The notes below the pieces were generated by a model. The model saw only the letters and a list, made by a program, of their open reading frames with translations, ran no database searches and was not told where the DNA came from. A stretch of DNA of 64,000 bases from the NCBI GenBank assembly GCA_016124735.1, contig WGMZ01000018.1, positions 1-64,000 on the forward strand, given 5' to 3'. The first letter of the stretch is position 1. Every line of letters begins with the position of its first letter. This DNA comes from Bacteroidota bacterium (GTDB lineage Bacteria > Bacteroidota > Bacteroidia > UBA8524). The translations under genes and the position numbers were made by a program. This document shows, in pieces, positions 42,934 to 52,235 of this stretch.

Positions 42934-44075
42934 TGATGGAGAGAGAACCGGGCCATTATTCGTCAGGTAATTCCATTGAGATTTATCGGGGTGGGAAGGC
43001 CTACTTTGATGTTCTTTTGGAAAGGCTGAATAAAGCCCGCGTTTTCATTCATATACAAGTTTATATTCTAGGCAAGGACCGTACTGGGTATGCAGTACTC
43101 GAAACGCTGTTTGCCGCTGCCAAACGGGGTGTTCCGGTATATCTAATGCTCGATGCTTATGGTAGCAGCTGGGTGAAGGCCCAGCACCTCATCCAATGGA
43201 AAAAGCAGGGCCTCAACGTGAAACTCTTTTCCCGTCGTCTGCGATTTAAACGATTGGTACTGGGAAGAAGACAGCATTCCAAACTTGTTGTAATCGACAA
43301 CGAATGGATGAGTGTTGGAGGATTGAATTTCGCAGATCGATACAGTGGTTTCGACGGAGCCGTACCTTGGTTGGATGCTGCTTGCTGGGTAAAAGGCCCG
43401 GCGGCCGCCCTGTTGAGTCAAACGGCCGCCGTTTATTGGCGGTCGAGGAAAGAACGCTTTTTGAGAAGTCAGCAGCCGCTTCCCGAATTGCCGGATGGAG
43501 AAGGGATTTGGGTTTTTACCAACGACTGGCTGAGAAGGAAGTTTGAGATCAGAAAAGCGTATCAGGACGCTATTGACGGGGCGAAAAATGAAATTATTCT
43601 AATTGCTGCCTATTTTTTTCCATCCAGAAAAATGCTGCGATTGCTTTTGCAGAAAGCATCGGAAGGAGTTAGGATTACGCTGCTTTTTAGCGCAGTAAGC
43701 GATGTGCCATTGGTGAAACCTGCAACGGAATATTTCTATCACAAGCTCCGAACCGCTGGGATTGAAATACGCGAATGGGATGAAAGTGTACTCCACGCAA
43801 AAATTGCCTGTATAGATCAGGAATGGGTAACCTTTGGCTCCTACAACCTCAACCAACTTAGCGATTTCGGAAGTTTGGAAACCAATATCGCCTTCGAATC
43901 CAAAGAAATGGCCAAACCATTCTATCAGCAGTTGATACAAACCATTTACCCAAGAACAAGGCAAATTGACACTGTTTCTCATCGAATGGGGAGCAGGCTA
44001 AAGAGATACTTTTCGTATCTTGCCCTGAGGATTGCGCTCAGAATTCTCTTTCTGACCAATCACCCCCCTCGCTGA
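42933..44075 (+). CDS. Phospholipase D/cardiolipin synthase-like enzyme
   Basis: This 380-residue protein has two HKD phosphatidyl-transfer motifs: His115-Lys117-Asp122 in HSKLVVIDNEWMSVGGLNF and His288-Lys290-Asp295 in HAKIACIDQEWVTFGSYNL. It resembles ClsB-type cardiolipin synthases, which lack N-terminal membrane helices. Here a hydrophobic C-terminal stretch (FSYLALRIALRILFL) may dip into the membrane. It would condense or exchange phosphatidyl groups in inner-membrane lipids. It is coupled on both sides: TGATG from the preceding gene, and TGATG into the SulP gene. This genetic link between lipid synthesis and an anion transporter is unusual. Confidence 0.88.
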   Translation: MMEREPGHYSSGNSIEIYRGGKAYFDVLLERLNKARVFIHIQVYILGKDRTGYAVLETLFAAAKRGVPVYLMLDAYGSSWVKAQHLIQWKKQGLNVKLFSRRLRFKRLVLGRRQHSKLVVIDNEWMSVGGLNFADRYSGFDGAVPWLDAACWVKGPAAALLSQTAAVYWRSRKERFLRSQQPLPELPDGEGIWVFTNDWLRRKFEIRKAYQDAIDGAKNEIILIAAYFFPSRKMLRLLLQKASEGVRITLLFSAVSDVPLVKPATEYFYHKLRTAGIEIREWDESVLHAKIACIDQEWVTFGSYNLNQLSDFGSLETNIAFESKEMAKPFYQQLIQTIYPRTRQIDTVSHRMGSRLKRYFSYLALRIALRILFLTNHPPR

Positions 44076-45688
44076 TGTTTAAAACATTAAAAGAAGATTT
44101 ACCCGCCTCTCTGGTCGTTTATCTTGTTGCGCTTCCTCTCTGCTTAGGAATCGCTATTGCCTCGGATGCACCTTTGTTTTCCGGGATGATAGCCGGAATA
44201 GTGGGCGGCATCATTGTCGGTTCTTTGAGCGGCAGCCATCTCAGTGTAAGCGGCCCGGCTGCTGGCCTTGCAGTAGTGGTGGTGAGCTCTTTGAAGCGGT
44301 TTGGAAAGATCGTGGAAGATGACAGGCTTCTGGCAGAACCCATTGGCTACGAAGGGGAATTTGAACTGTTTCTGTTGAGTGTGCTCCTTGCAGGCATGCT
44401 TCAATTAATATTTGGATTGATTCGGGCGGGAGGAATTAGCAATTACATCCCCAGCTCGGTCATCAAAGGGATGCTGGCAGCTATTGGCCTCATCTTAATT
44501 TTTAAGCAAATTCCTCATGCACTGGGAATCGATACCGATTTTGAAGGAGATGAATCTTTTGAGCAGGCAGACGGAGAAAATACCCTTTCCGAACTATGGC
44601 ATTCCGTTCTGGATTTTGAACCCGGAGCATTAATGATTTCATTGCTTGCCGGTGTCATCATCTTGTTCTGGGCAAAAAAGTCTTTAAAGAAATACAGCTT
44701 CATTAAATTGGTACCTGGTGCCTTGATTGCAGTTTTGTCAGGAACCCTGATTAATCTGGCATTGCGGGAATGGTATCCTGAATGGGCATTACAAGGATCG
44801 CACCTGGTTGATCTTCCCTTGGATTCGGTCAGGGGGAACCCACTGAACCTGATAACTCTTCCAGATTGGAATGGCTTGAGGCTTCCGATAACCTATGAGA
44901 TCGCCTTTCTCATTGCGGTTATAGCTTCGATTGAGTCCTTATTGAGTTTGGAAGCAGTAGATAAGCTCGACCCTCAAAGAAGAATTTCTCCTCCGAATAG
45001 GGAATTAAAAGCGCAGGGCATCGGAAACATAGTCAGCGGATTAATTGGCGGCCTGCCATTAACTGCTGTAATCGTGAGGAGCTCGGCCAATACTGTTGCA
45101 GGCGCAAAATCGCGCTTATCTGCCATCGTACATGGAATTTTACTATTGCTTTCTGTCTTGTTTATCCCGCATGTACTCAACCTGATTCCAAAGGCAGCTT
45201 TGGCTGCTGTGCTGATCCTTGTAGGATATAAATTGGTGAGTTGGGAAGTGGTTCAGGCCAATTACCGGAAAGGGATCAATCAGTTTATTCCGTTCGTGGT
45301 AACCATCGTTGCCATTTTGATGACCGACCTTCTGAAAGGCATTGGAATCGGTATTCTGGTCGGGATCTTCTTTGTGATCCGTTCCAATTTTAATAAGGGG
45401 ATTACCTATGTAGTAGATGAAGGCCGACATATGATTCGACTGCGGAGCAGCGTGAATTATCTGAATAAAGGGGTGCTCAGTAAGATTTTCGAACAGATGC
45501 CGAAAGGAGCTGAAGTGTGGATTGATGGAGCGGATGCCCAGTTTATCGATCCGGATATTTATGAATTATTGGATGACTTTATTCGCTCCGCTTCAGAAAA
45601 AGACATCCAAATCGAAATCATCCGCAAAAAAAACAGTTACAACAAGTATTTTAAGGCGGAAGGTGTCAAATTTGCAAGCGAACTATGA
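44075..45688 (+). CDS. SulP-family anion transporter, probable bicarbonate transporter
   Basis: This 537-residue inner-membrane protein of the SLC26/SulP family has about twelve to fourteen transmembrane segments. Signatures are the Pro-rich opening ALPLCLGIAIASDAPLFSGM, GSLSGSHLSVSGPAAGLAV, and IESLLSLEAVDKLDPQRRISPPNRELKAQG. A C-terminal STAS-like domain (about 450-537) carries VWIDGADAQFIDPD. The family moves sulfate, bicarbonate and other anions. Bicarbonate is inferred because a beta-carbonic anhydrase gene overlaps its stop by ATGA and dabAB follows. The proteobacterial and cyanobacterial BicA clade has the same context logic but sequence alone does not prove substrate. Confidence 0.88.
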   Translation: MFKTLKEDLPASLVVYLVALPLCLGIAIASDAPLFSGMIAGIVGGIIVGSLSGSHLSVSGPAAGLAVVVVSSLKRFGKIVEDDRLLAEPIGYEGEFELFLLSVLLAGMLQLIFGLIRAGGISNYIPSSVIKGMLAAIGLILIFKQIPHALGIDTDFEGDESFEQADGENTLSELWHSVLDFEPGALMISLLAGVIILFWAKKSLKKYSFIKLVPGALIAVLSGTLINLALREWYPEWALQGSHLVDLPLDSVRGNPLNLITLPDWNGLRLPITYEIAFLIAVIASIESLLSLEAVDKLDPQRRISPPNRELKAQGIGNIVSGLIGGLPLTAVIVRSSANTVAGAKSRLSAIVHGILLLLSVLFIPHVLNLIPKAALAAVLILVGYKLVSWEVVQANYRKGINQFIPFVVTIVAILMTDLLKGIGIGILVGIFFVIRSNFNKGITYVVDEGRHMIRLRSSVNYLNKGVLSKIFEQMPKGAEVWIDGADAQFIDPDIYELLDDFIRSASEKDIQIEIIRKKNSYNKYFKAEGVKFASEL

Positions 45689-46314
45689 AGTCATACGAAC
45701 AATTACTGCTGGCCAACAAGGCCTGGGCAAAAGAAAAGACAGAAACTAATCCTGACTTTTTCCCAAATCTGGCGAAAGGGCAAAGCCCGCGTTTCTTATG
45801 GATCGGCTGCAGCGACAGTCGGGTTCCGGCCGACATGATTACCGGTACGGAACCGGGAGAAATCTTTGTACATCGGAATGTGGCGAATATGGTTGTTCAT
45901 ACCGACCTGAACCTGTTATCCGTGCTGCAATATGCAGTAGAGGTGTTGAAAGTAAATCATGTGATGGTGGTGGGGCACTACGGCTGTGGCGGTGTGCGCG
46001 CTTCCATGCAAAAGAGTCATCTCGGGTTGATCGATAAATGGCTTTTAAATATCAGAGAGGTCTACCGCATGAACCGTGCTGAGTTGGATGGAATGGAGAG
46101 CGAAGACAGTCGCGCCGACCGACTCGTGGAACTCAATGTAAAAGAGCAGGTATTTAATCTCGCGAAAACATCCATCATCCAAAAAGCCTGGGCCGAAAGG
46201 CAGGCGCCGCTGATCCATGGCTGGGTATATGGAATGGAAGATGGCGTGTTAAAAGACTTGGTGCGCTTCGACCACACAACCGAGCTGGATCCGGTTTTCA
46301 GCTACGGCTTCTAA
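45685..46314 (+). CDS. Beta-class carbonic anhydrase, SulP-coupled
   Basis: This 209-residue zinc enzyme interconverts CO2 and bicarbonate. The zinc and catalytic residues are Cys42, Asp44 and Arg46 in CSDSR, then His98 and Cys101 in GHYGCGG. The substrate-side segment FVHRNVANMV is standard. No signal peptide is visible, so it is cytosolic. It overlaps the SulP stop by ATGA, so both are made in fixed proportion, an arrangement seen for SulP-anhydrase bicarbonate pairs in other bacteria. Compare the second enzyme at 51583. Confidence 0.95.
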   Translation: MKSYEQLLLANKAWAKEKTETNPDFFPNLAKGQSPRFLWIGCSDSRVPADMITGTEPGEIFVHRNVANMVVHTDLNLLSVLQYAVEVLKVNHVMVVGHYGCGGVRASMQKSHLGLIDKWLLNIREVYRMNRAELDGMESEDSRADRLVELNVKEQVFNLAKTSIIQKAWAERQAPLIHGWVYGMEDGVLKDLVRFDHTTELDPVFSYGF

Positions 46315-46495
46315 GCAAAAACACGTTGTTTCATTCGTGGGTTGGCCGAACCTTTTCTTGCCTCTGCGTGAATAATTCACCTGCGACCATAAAATGGATC
46401 AGAGTTTCCAGAAAGGAACTTGTTTGAAAACGGAAAGTCTTGTAAATATATTTTTCAGGAACTGTCTTACAGTGTTTAAACTCCTTCCAAAGAGG

Positions 46496-46503
46496 TAAAT
46501 TTG
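46496..46503 (+). promoter_or_regulatory. Promoter -7 element of dabAB
   Basis: TAAATTTG is a perfect TAnnTTTG match. It overlaps the in-frame TTG at 46501, so that TTG cannot be the real start. The ATG at 46522 is 19 bases after the element. Confidence 0.55.
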
Positions 46504-46521
46504 TCACCTTATCATCCATGC

Positions 46522-49008
46522 ATGGGAAGCGGCATTTTTAACGAAGAATCTACCCTTGGATTGCTTCGAAAATATCTTCCGGAGCAATTGCCTCTGAAAG
46601 ATTTTGTCCATCATAATACATTACACGCTTTTCAGGATCTTTCCTTTTTTGAGGCAATGAAAGAGTCCGCGGAAATGTTTGGCTATCAGACATTGCCAGG
46701 ACTGCATGAATACCGAGGTTGGTTTAAATCCGGTAAAATCAAGGAACAGAACCTGGACAAGGTATTGGCCAATAGTGGGGAGCAGGAAGAAATTAATTCC
46801 CTGAAAAGCCGCCTGCTGAATGAGAATCTTACACAGGAATTTGTCGGTAAAACAGGAGCTTTGAGGCAAGGCTGGAAAAAGCTGGCTAAGGTGAATTTGG
46901 ACAGGCAGGTACATCCGGCGTTATTCCGGGTTCTTGGGGCCTATTTGGACCAGGGCATATCAATCTGGAAATTTCCCGACAGACATCTTTCTTTTCTTGA
47001 GGCCATTCGTAAACTGGAGCATGATGCCCATTGGGGCCTGTTCAGAAGTCCGCGTGTTAAAAACATGCTCGCCGAAAACAAATTCAGCATGGAAGGCCTG
47101 TTGGATATTTTGGTGGCAGATCCCACCTTGTACGAGGATTATCTAATGGATATACTCTTTTCGCATCCGGGTTGGAGCGGCATGGTGAGTGTTTTGGAGG
47201 AGAAACCCCATTCTTTGCTTTATCCCAGAAGAATTTCTTTGAAGGAACTCATTCTTTTCGAATTGTTATTGGAGATTGATGCGTTGGACAGAAAGGGTGG
47301 AACGAATTGGAAGCCCCTGGGCACCTGGATTAAGGAAAAGGATTATCAGGTTCCGGAGCCGAAAGATCAAGGCGGCTTATTTAAGCAGCTCAGCTATTTC
47401 CAGGAAGCTATGGAATGGTCGTTTTTTGATGAAGTACTTTCAGGGATTTTGGTTACCCACAATAAGCAGGAGGTTCAGAAATCGACTCGATCTTTTCAGG
47501 CATTATTTTGTATCGATGATCGGGAATGTTCCTTGCGTCGTCATCTGGAAAATATAGAAACAGAGGCCAGTACCTATGGTACTGCAGGACATTTTAATCT
47601 AGACATGTATTTTCTGCCTGAAGGGGCTAAATACCTTACCAAGGTTTGTCCGGTTCCGGTCGAACCGAAACATATTATTCGCGAACATGCCCGGGTAAAT
47701 AAGAAACAGAAGGATGTGTTCCTTGAATCTGCTTCTCATGGGGCAGTTGGAGGCTGGGTCGCCGCTTCATTATTAGGTTTATGGTCGGGAGTGAAGATGA
47801 TGAAAAGTGTATTTGTCCCGTCGGAAAGTCCGGTGATGGTCAGCTCCTTCGAACACATGCATCCGGATGGCGAGATTGAGATTGATTTTCGGGGAGAGAC
47901 GGATAAAGCCGGCAACCGAATAGGCTTTACCTGGGATGAAATGGCAGATCGAATGGAAGCCTTATTGCTTGGTGTTGGAATCCGAACCCGTTTTGACTCC
48001 ATCATCTACCTGATTGCCCATGGATCGAGCAGCATCAATAACCCTTATTATTCTGGCTACGATTGCGGGGCCTGCAGTGGTCGACCTGGTTCTGCAAACA
48101 GCCGCGCAGCAGCGCAAATGCTGAATCATCCCGAAGTAAGAAACAGACTGAAGGCTCGCGGTATTCAGATTCCGGAAATCACCTGGTTCATTGCCGGATT
48201 ACATGATACCACCCGGGACGAAATCCATTTTTACGACACAGCTTGTATACCGGCTGCGCTGCAGGGAAGACATCAGGAAATTGAGGGTTCATTCCAAAAG
48301 GCGTTACTTAAAAATTCCAGGGAAAGGGCCCGTCGTTTCCGCAATGTGAAGCTTTCCTGGTCCGACAAAAGGATCCATCAAAAGGTTAAAACCCGCTCCT
48401 ATTCTTTGTTTGAGCCCAGGCCGGAATGGAACCATGCGAACAATGCTTTATGCCTGATTGGAAATCGGGGTAGCTTTAACCATTTGTTTCTCGACAGGAG
48501 GGCTTTCATGCATTCGTACGCTGCAGAAAAAGACCCTGACGCGAGTGTGCTGGCCAAAATATTGGAAACAGCTATTCCCGTATGCGGTGGGATAAATCTG
48601 GAATATTATTTTTCTACAGTAGACAATAACAGGCATGGCGCCGGATCTAAGTTGTCGCATAATATTGCCGGGCTAATCGGGGTGGTGAATGGCATCGATG
48701 GAGATCTGAGAACCGGACTGCCTGCTCAAATGGTCAATATTCATGAGCCACTTCGTATGCTGTTTGTTGTGGAGCAAAATCCGGATTTGGTTCTGAAAGC
48801 CCTTCAGTTAAAACCCCGGGTATTTCAGTGGGTCAGGAAAAATTGGGTTCATTGCGTGGCCTTTGATCGCAGAGAAGGTAAATTTTACCGAATAACGGAA
48901 GACGGATATAACCAGTATATCCCCGATGCCTCTTCCAGAACAATTCCGGCTAATAAAGACGTTTGGTACCAAATGGACGATTCATTGCCTATTCACCCTG
49001 TAAAGTAG
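46522..49008 (+). CDS. dabA: DabA, inorganic-carbon concentrating subunit (DUF2309)
   Basis: I start at ATG 46522 (MGSGIFNEE, about 828 residues), because the longer TTG start at 46501 lies inside the promoter element. DabA is a peripheral carbonic-anhydrase-like protein that, with the DabB proton channel, hydrates CO2 in one direction and builds up bicarbonate using the proton gradient. The zinc-site residues of the family are present. Counted from the TTG frame they are Cys337 and Asp339 in CIDDREC, His507 in AHGSSS and Cys522 in YDCGACSG. The spacing is nearly that of the characterised Halothiobacillus enzyme (Cys351, Asp353, His524, Cys539). The C-terminal NWVHCVAFDRREGKFYRIT is also typical. 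dabB follows by four bases. Confidence 0.95.
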   Translation: MGSGIFNEESTLGLLRKYLPEQLPLKDFVHHNTLHAFQDLSFFEAMKESAEMFGYQTLPGLHEYRGWFKSGKIKEQNLDKVLANSGEQEEINSLKSRLLNENLTQEFVGKTGALRQGWKKLAKVNLDRQVHPALFRVLGAYLDQGISIWKFPDRHLSFLEAIRKLEHDAHWGLFRSPRVKNMLAENKFSMEGLLDILVADPTLYEDYLMDILFSHPGWSGMVSVLEEKPHSLLYPRRISLKELILFELLLEIDALDRKGGTNWKPLGTWIKEKDYQVPEPKDQGGLFKQLSYFQEAMEWSFFDEVLSGILVTHNKQEVQKSTRSFQALFCIDDRECSLRRHLENIETEASTYGTAGHFNLDMYFLPEGAKYLTKVCPVPVEPKHIIREHARVNKKQKDVFLESASHGAVGGWVAASLLGLWSGVKMMKSVFVPSESPVMVSSFEHMHPDGEIEIDFRGETDKAGNRIGFTWDEMADRMEALLLGVGIRTRFDSIIYLIAHGSSSINNPYYSGYDCGACSGRPGSANSRAAAQMLNHPEVRNRLKARGIQIPEITWFIAGLHDTTRDEIHFYDTACIPAALQGRHQEIEGSFQKALLKNSRERARRFRNVKLSWSDKRIHQKVKTRSYSLFEPRPEWNHANNALCLIGNRGSFNHLFLDRRAFMHSYAAEKDPDASVLAKILETAIPVCGGINLEYYFSTVDNNRHGAGSKLSHNIAGLIGVVNGIDGDLRTGLPAQMVNIHEPLRMLFVVEQNPDLVLKALQLKPRVFQWVRKNWVHCVAFDRREGKFYRITEDGYNQYIPDASSRTIPANKDVWYQMDDSLPIHPVK

Positions 49009-49012
49009 AACC

Positions 49013-50887
49013 ATGAACAGCAATAGTTTTATCATCGCTTTTGTTCTGATTCCACTTCTAAGCTTTGTGCTTTCGCTGGTTCTTCCGGCACGAAAAGAAA
49101 ATCTTATTTGGAAGTTCAGTTTTGCTTCGGTACTCATTCAGGGAATTGCTTTAGTGTCCTTCACGTTTTATTGGGGAGGGAATGGTTTTGTTCCCATGAA
49201 TTTTTCAGAATGGACGCTCTATCAATCCACTGAATACAAATTTGTCATCGATTTTTATTTTGATGCAATTACTGTGGTATATCTCCTGGTCGGGGCAATG
49301 GTAAGTTTACTGGTTATCAAATTCAGCGGGTATTATCTGCATCGGGAAGCAGGGTTTAAAAGATTTTTTAATACCATTCTCTTTTTTGAACTTGCCTATC
49401 AGTTTACGGTGCTTTCCGGGAATTTTGAAACCCTCATTATGGGTTGGGAAATGCTGGGGATTTCATCTTTCATCTTGATTGCATTCTACCGGGACAGATA
49501 CCTTCCGGTTCGGAATTCAATTAAGGTGTTTTCTATCTATAGAATCGGAGATATTGGATTGATACTGGCTCTTTGGGGAATGCATCATCTATGGCATCAA
49601 AATGTATTTTTTCTTGAATTGAGAGGGTTTGGTGAGGTGGAACATCATATTGCAAATCAACCGGCATTTTCCTATTTCGTTGCGTTAAGCATTTTGATGG
49701 CGGCATCGGCTAAATCGGCCATTCTTCCATTTTCTTCCTGGTTACCCAGAGCGATGGAAGGTCCAACCTCTTCATCTGCCATTTTTTATGGCGCTTTATC
49801 TGTTCATTTCGGTATTTTTCTGCTGCTGCGCACTTCAATATTCTGGTTTCATTTGGATGGAATTCGTTGGCTTTTGGCAGCATTGGGAACAGCTAGCGCT
49901 GCAATAGCCTTCCTCATTTCCAGGGTGCAGTTTACCATCAAGGCAAAAGTGGCCTATGCATCCATCACCCAGATTGGAATCATGTGCGTGGAATTAGCTC
50001 TTGGATGGAATACTTTAGTTTTAATTCACTTCGTGGGGAATGCTTTTCTTCGAACTTATCAGCTATTGGTGTCTCCATCGATTGTCAATTACATGGTAAG
50101 GCAACAAACCTATTCAGAGGGAAAAGCAACGCGCCCTTCCTTTTTTAATTATGGCCATTTGGCGAATTCATTTTACCTGCTGGCACTGAAGGAATGGAAT
50201 CTGGATGCATTTTTTAACCGGCTTATATTTAGAAATGTTAAACAATTTGGAAAAAGGCTGGATTTCTTCACCCCTTTTAATGTGGTGTTTATCTTACTGC
50301 CTTTTTATCTTATAGCCCTTCTTCTCTATTATTATCGTGCAACACTTCCCGACACTTTGGTTTCATGGATGCCCGAAATACTGGGCGTGGTAGCTTTGTT
50401 AATGGTGTTCAAGGCATTTTCTGAGCGGATCTATCCACGTTTGGCTTTTGGTATGGTTCTGTTGGCGCACTTCTGGACTTATCTGTCCATTTCTTTTAAT
50501 CATGAATTGAGTGCGTTGCAAATGCAGTTTTATTTTGGAGGGGTTCTTTTTGGTGGGGCAATCGGACTGCTTGTCTTAAATCGTTTGCGAATGAAAGAAA
50601 GGGCCTTTTTTGACCTGAACAATTATTATGGGCATGTCGACGAATATCCAGGCTTGGCCCGTTGGTACTTGATTTCGGTGCTTTGTGTGATGGGATTCCC
50701 AATTACCAGCACTTTTATTGGAGAAGATTTATTGTTCAGTAACATTTACAGGAATCAATTTGTGTTGGCCGTTATACATTCGCTGATTTATATCTTCGGT
50801 GGTATAGCTTTAATAAGGTCCTTTGCCAGACTATTCTGGGGTCCCAATTTGAAGCCGTATTTTTCCAAAGCATTGAAATCAGCCTGA
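49013..50887 (+). CDS. dabB: DabB, NuoL-like proton-conducting membrane subunit
   Basis: This 624-residue protein has about fourteen transmembrane helices of the NuoL/MrpA-type antiporter family. GWEMLGISSFILIAFYRDR (about 143-161) carries the conserved glutamate, and SAKSAILPFSSWLPRAMEGP (about 231-250) carries conserved lysine. It is often misannotated as a NADH dehydrogenase subunit. Here no other nuo gene is nearby and dabA precedes it by four bases, so it is the membrane half of the Dab system. Its role is to let protons flow inward to drive CO2 hydration by DabA. Confidence 0.93.
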   Translation: MNSNSFIIAFVLIPLLSFVLSLVLPARKENLIWKFSFASVLIQGIALVSFTFYWGGNGFVPMNFSEWTLYQSTEYKFVIDFYFDAITVVYLLVGAMVSLLVIKFSGYYLHREAGFKRFFNTILFFELAYQFTVLSGNFETLIMGWEMLGISSFILIAFYRDRYLPVRNSIKVFSIYRIGDIGLILALWGMHHLWHQNVFFLELRGFGEVEHHIANQPAFSYFVALSILMAASAKSAILPFSSWLPRAMEGPTSSSAIFYGALSVHFGIFLLLRTSIFWFHLDGIRWLLAALGTASAAIAFLISRVQFTIKAKVAYASITQIGIMCVELALGWNTLVLIHFVGNAFLRTYQLLVSPSIVNYMVRQQTYSEGKATRPSFFNYGHLANSFYLLALKEWNLDAFFNRLIFRNVKQFGKRLDFFTPFNVVFILLPFYLIALLLYYYRATLPDTLVSWMPEILGVVALLMVFKAFSERIYPRLAFGMVLLAHFWTYLSISFNHELSALQMQFYFGGVLFGGAIGLLVLNRLRMKERAFFDLNNYYGHVDEYPGLARWYLISVLCVMGFPITSTFIGEDLLFSNIYRNQFVLAVIHSLIYIFGGIALIRSFARLFWGPNLKPYFSKALKSA

Positions 50888-50916
50888 TTTTGGTCCGACT
50901 CATTTTTTTGAAATGC

Positions 50917-50924
50917 TATATTTG
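50917..50924 (+). promoter_or_regulatory. Promoter -7 element of gpmA
   Basis: TATATTTG matches TAnnTTTG, 18 bases before the gpmA ATG. A TTTG lies 24 bases further upstream (50889-50892). Confidence 0.5.
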
Positions 50925-50941
50925 CGGCATAGTAGAAAATT

Positions 50942-51547
50942 ATGGCACAGTTAACTATTGTACGTCACGGACAGTCTGAGTGGAATTTGCAAAATCGATT
51001 CACCGGTTGGGAGGATGTTGCTTTAACAGAAAAAGGAATCGAAGAAGCGAAAGGAGCCGGCGTTCAATTGAAAGGCATGCATTTCGATGAAGCGTATACT
51101 TCCGATTTAAAGCGAGCGCAGGACACTCTGCAAATTATCCTGAAAGAATGCGGCATGGAAGGGATTCCGGTTACGCGCAATGAGGCCTTGAATGAACGTC
51201 ATTATGGTGATTTGCAAGGCTTGAATAAATCCGAAACAGCTGCCCAATACGGCGACGAGCAAGTGCATATTTGGAGAAGAAGTTACGATGTGGCTCCTCC
51301 CAATGGAGAGAGTTTGAAAGATACCGCCGCCAGGGTGCTTCCCTATTATGAGAAAGAAATAGAACCGAAGTTAAAGGCCGGCGAAAATATAATTATCGCG
51401 GCACATGGAAACAGCCTTCGTGCCTTAATCATGCACATAGAAAAGCTGAGTCCGGAGCAAATATTAAAAAGAGAGATTGGCACGGCCAAACCTATCACAT
51501 ACACGTTCGATTCGGAATTGAATGTTCTTGAAACCAAAGAATGGTAA
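50942..51547 (+). CDS. gpmA: 2,3-bisphosphoglycerate-dependent phosphoglycerate mutase
   Basis: This 201-residue protein has catalytic His9 in VRHGQSEWN, the glutamate in [13 protein letters not shown], and the second histidine in AAHGNSLRA. The length is between the usual 230-250-residue GpmA and shorter phosphoglycerate-mutase-like phosphatases. The [10 protein letters not shown] and substrate-binding segments are those of true GpmA, and some Bacteroidota versions are short. It interconverts 3- and 2-phosphoglycerate in glycolysis and gluconeogenesis. It lies between the dab and sbt units with its own promoter and terminator, so it may be an insertion in the island rather than a functional part. 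Confidence 0.92.
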   Translation: MAQLTIVRHGQSEWNLQNRFTGWEDVALTEKGIEEAKGAGVQLKGMHFDEAYTSDLKRAQDTLQIILKECGMEGIPVTRNEALNERHYGDLQGLNKSETAAQYGDEQVHIWRRSYDVAPPNGESLKDTAARVLPYYEKEIEPKLKAGENIIIAAHGNSLRALIMHIEKLSPEQILKREIGTAKPITYTFDSELNVLETKEW

Positions 51548-51549
51548 AA

Positions 51550-51579
51550 GAAAAGGAGGTGAATTTCACCTCCTTTTTT
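51550..51579. terminator. Bidirectional terminator between gpmA and the second carbonic anhydrase
   Basis: AAAAGGAGGTGAA/TTTCACCTCCTTTTTT is a near-perfect inverted repeat with A-runs on one side and T-runs on the other. It lies directly between two convergent stop codons, so it can end both transcripts. Confidence 0.85.
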
Positions 51580-51582
51580 GTT

Positions 51583-52173
51583 TTATCCGGGGTATTTCAT
51601 GTCTTTCAATAGTCCATGCTTTAGGTCATAGACCCATCCGTGAACACTCGGCCGTATTTTCAGTTCATTGAAATCAGCACAATCGAGCAGTAACTCAACT
51701 TGCCGGCATTGTTCCATGACATTCCATTCAACCATTTTGTCCCAGCGCTCATTGAAATCTACAATGTGTACTAATTCACTTTCATGGGAATGAGCCACAT
51801 CTTTTATTCTTTTAAGCCAGGGATCCATGCATCCGAACGATTCTTCAGACAAAGCGGCTTTGATGCCTCCGCAGCGGTAATGGCCGCATACCACGATGTA
51901 TTTTACATTCAAATGCACGGCAGCGAAATACACCACTGATTTAATTCCTAATTCTTCGGGAACCACCTGGTTGGCAATATTCTTATACATAAAAACATGA
52001 CCCGGATCTAAGACCAAAAAATTATTGGGATGGACACGGCTATCTGAACAACCGATATAAAGGAATTCCGGATTTTGCTCAACCGATAAGCGCTGAAAAT
52101 ATTCAGGATCAGCTCCAGTTTTAAGAGCAGCCCAATGGGCGTTGTTTTCAAAAACCTGATTGTAAATTTCCAT
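51583..52173 (-). CDS. Beta-class carbonic anhydrase, sbt-linked
   Basis: This 196-residue enzyme has the catalytic set at the same positions as the first one: Cys42, Asp44, Arg46 (CSDSR) and His98, Cys101 (GHYRCGG). It differs around the substrate entrance (FMYKNIANQV instead of FVHRNVANMV) and in the C-terminal half, so the two are not a recent duplication. No signal peptide is visible, so it should be cytosolic. It is the last gene of the sbtA-sbtB-porin unit (62 bases after the porin stop). Having a separate enzyme for each transporter unit suggests distinct regulation. Confidence 0.95.
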   Translation of the reverse strand: MEIYNQVFENNAHWAALKTGADPEYFQRLSVEQNPEFLYIGCSDSRVHPNNFLVLDPGHVFMYKNIANQVVPEELGIKSVVYFAAVHLNVKYIVVCGHYRCGGIKAALSEESFGCMDPWLKRIKDVAHSHESELVHIVDFNERWDKMVEWNVMEQCRQVELLLDCADFNELKIRPSVHGWVYDLKHGLLKDMKYPG

Positions 52174-52235
52174 GTTGGAAGATGTTAAAGAAGCTCCCCG
52201 GTTCCAGGGAGCCTGAAGCGTTCAAACCGAGTGGA

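Noticed and set aside
46331-46519. 62-residue minus-strand open frame between carbonic anhydrase and dabA
   Set aside because: It runs antisense over the dabAB promoter element and has no homology or ribosome-binding context.
49013-50887. Annotation as NADH dehydrogenase subunit NuoL or antiporter MrpA
   Set aside because: The protein is of that family, but it follows dabA by four bases and no nuo or mrp genes are near, so DabB is the better call.
50942-51547. gpmA as a functional member of the inorganic-carbon island
   Set aside because: It has its own promoter and terminator and a general glycolytic role. Position alone does not show a link.
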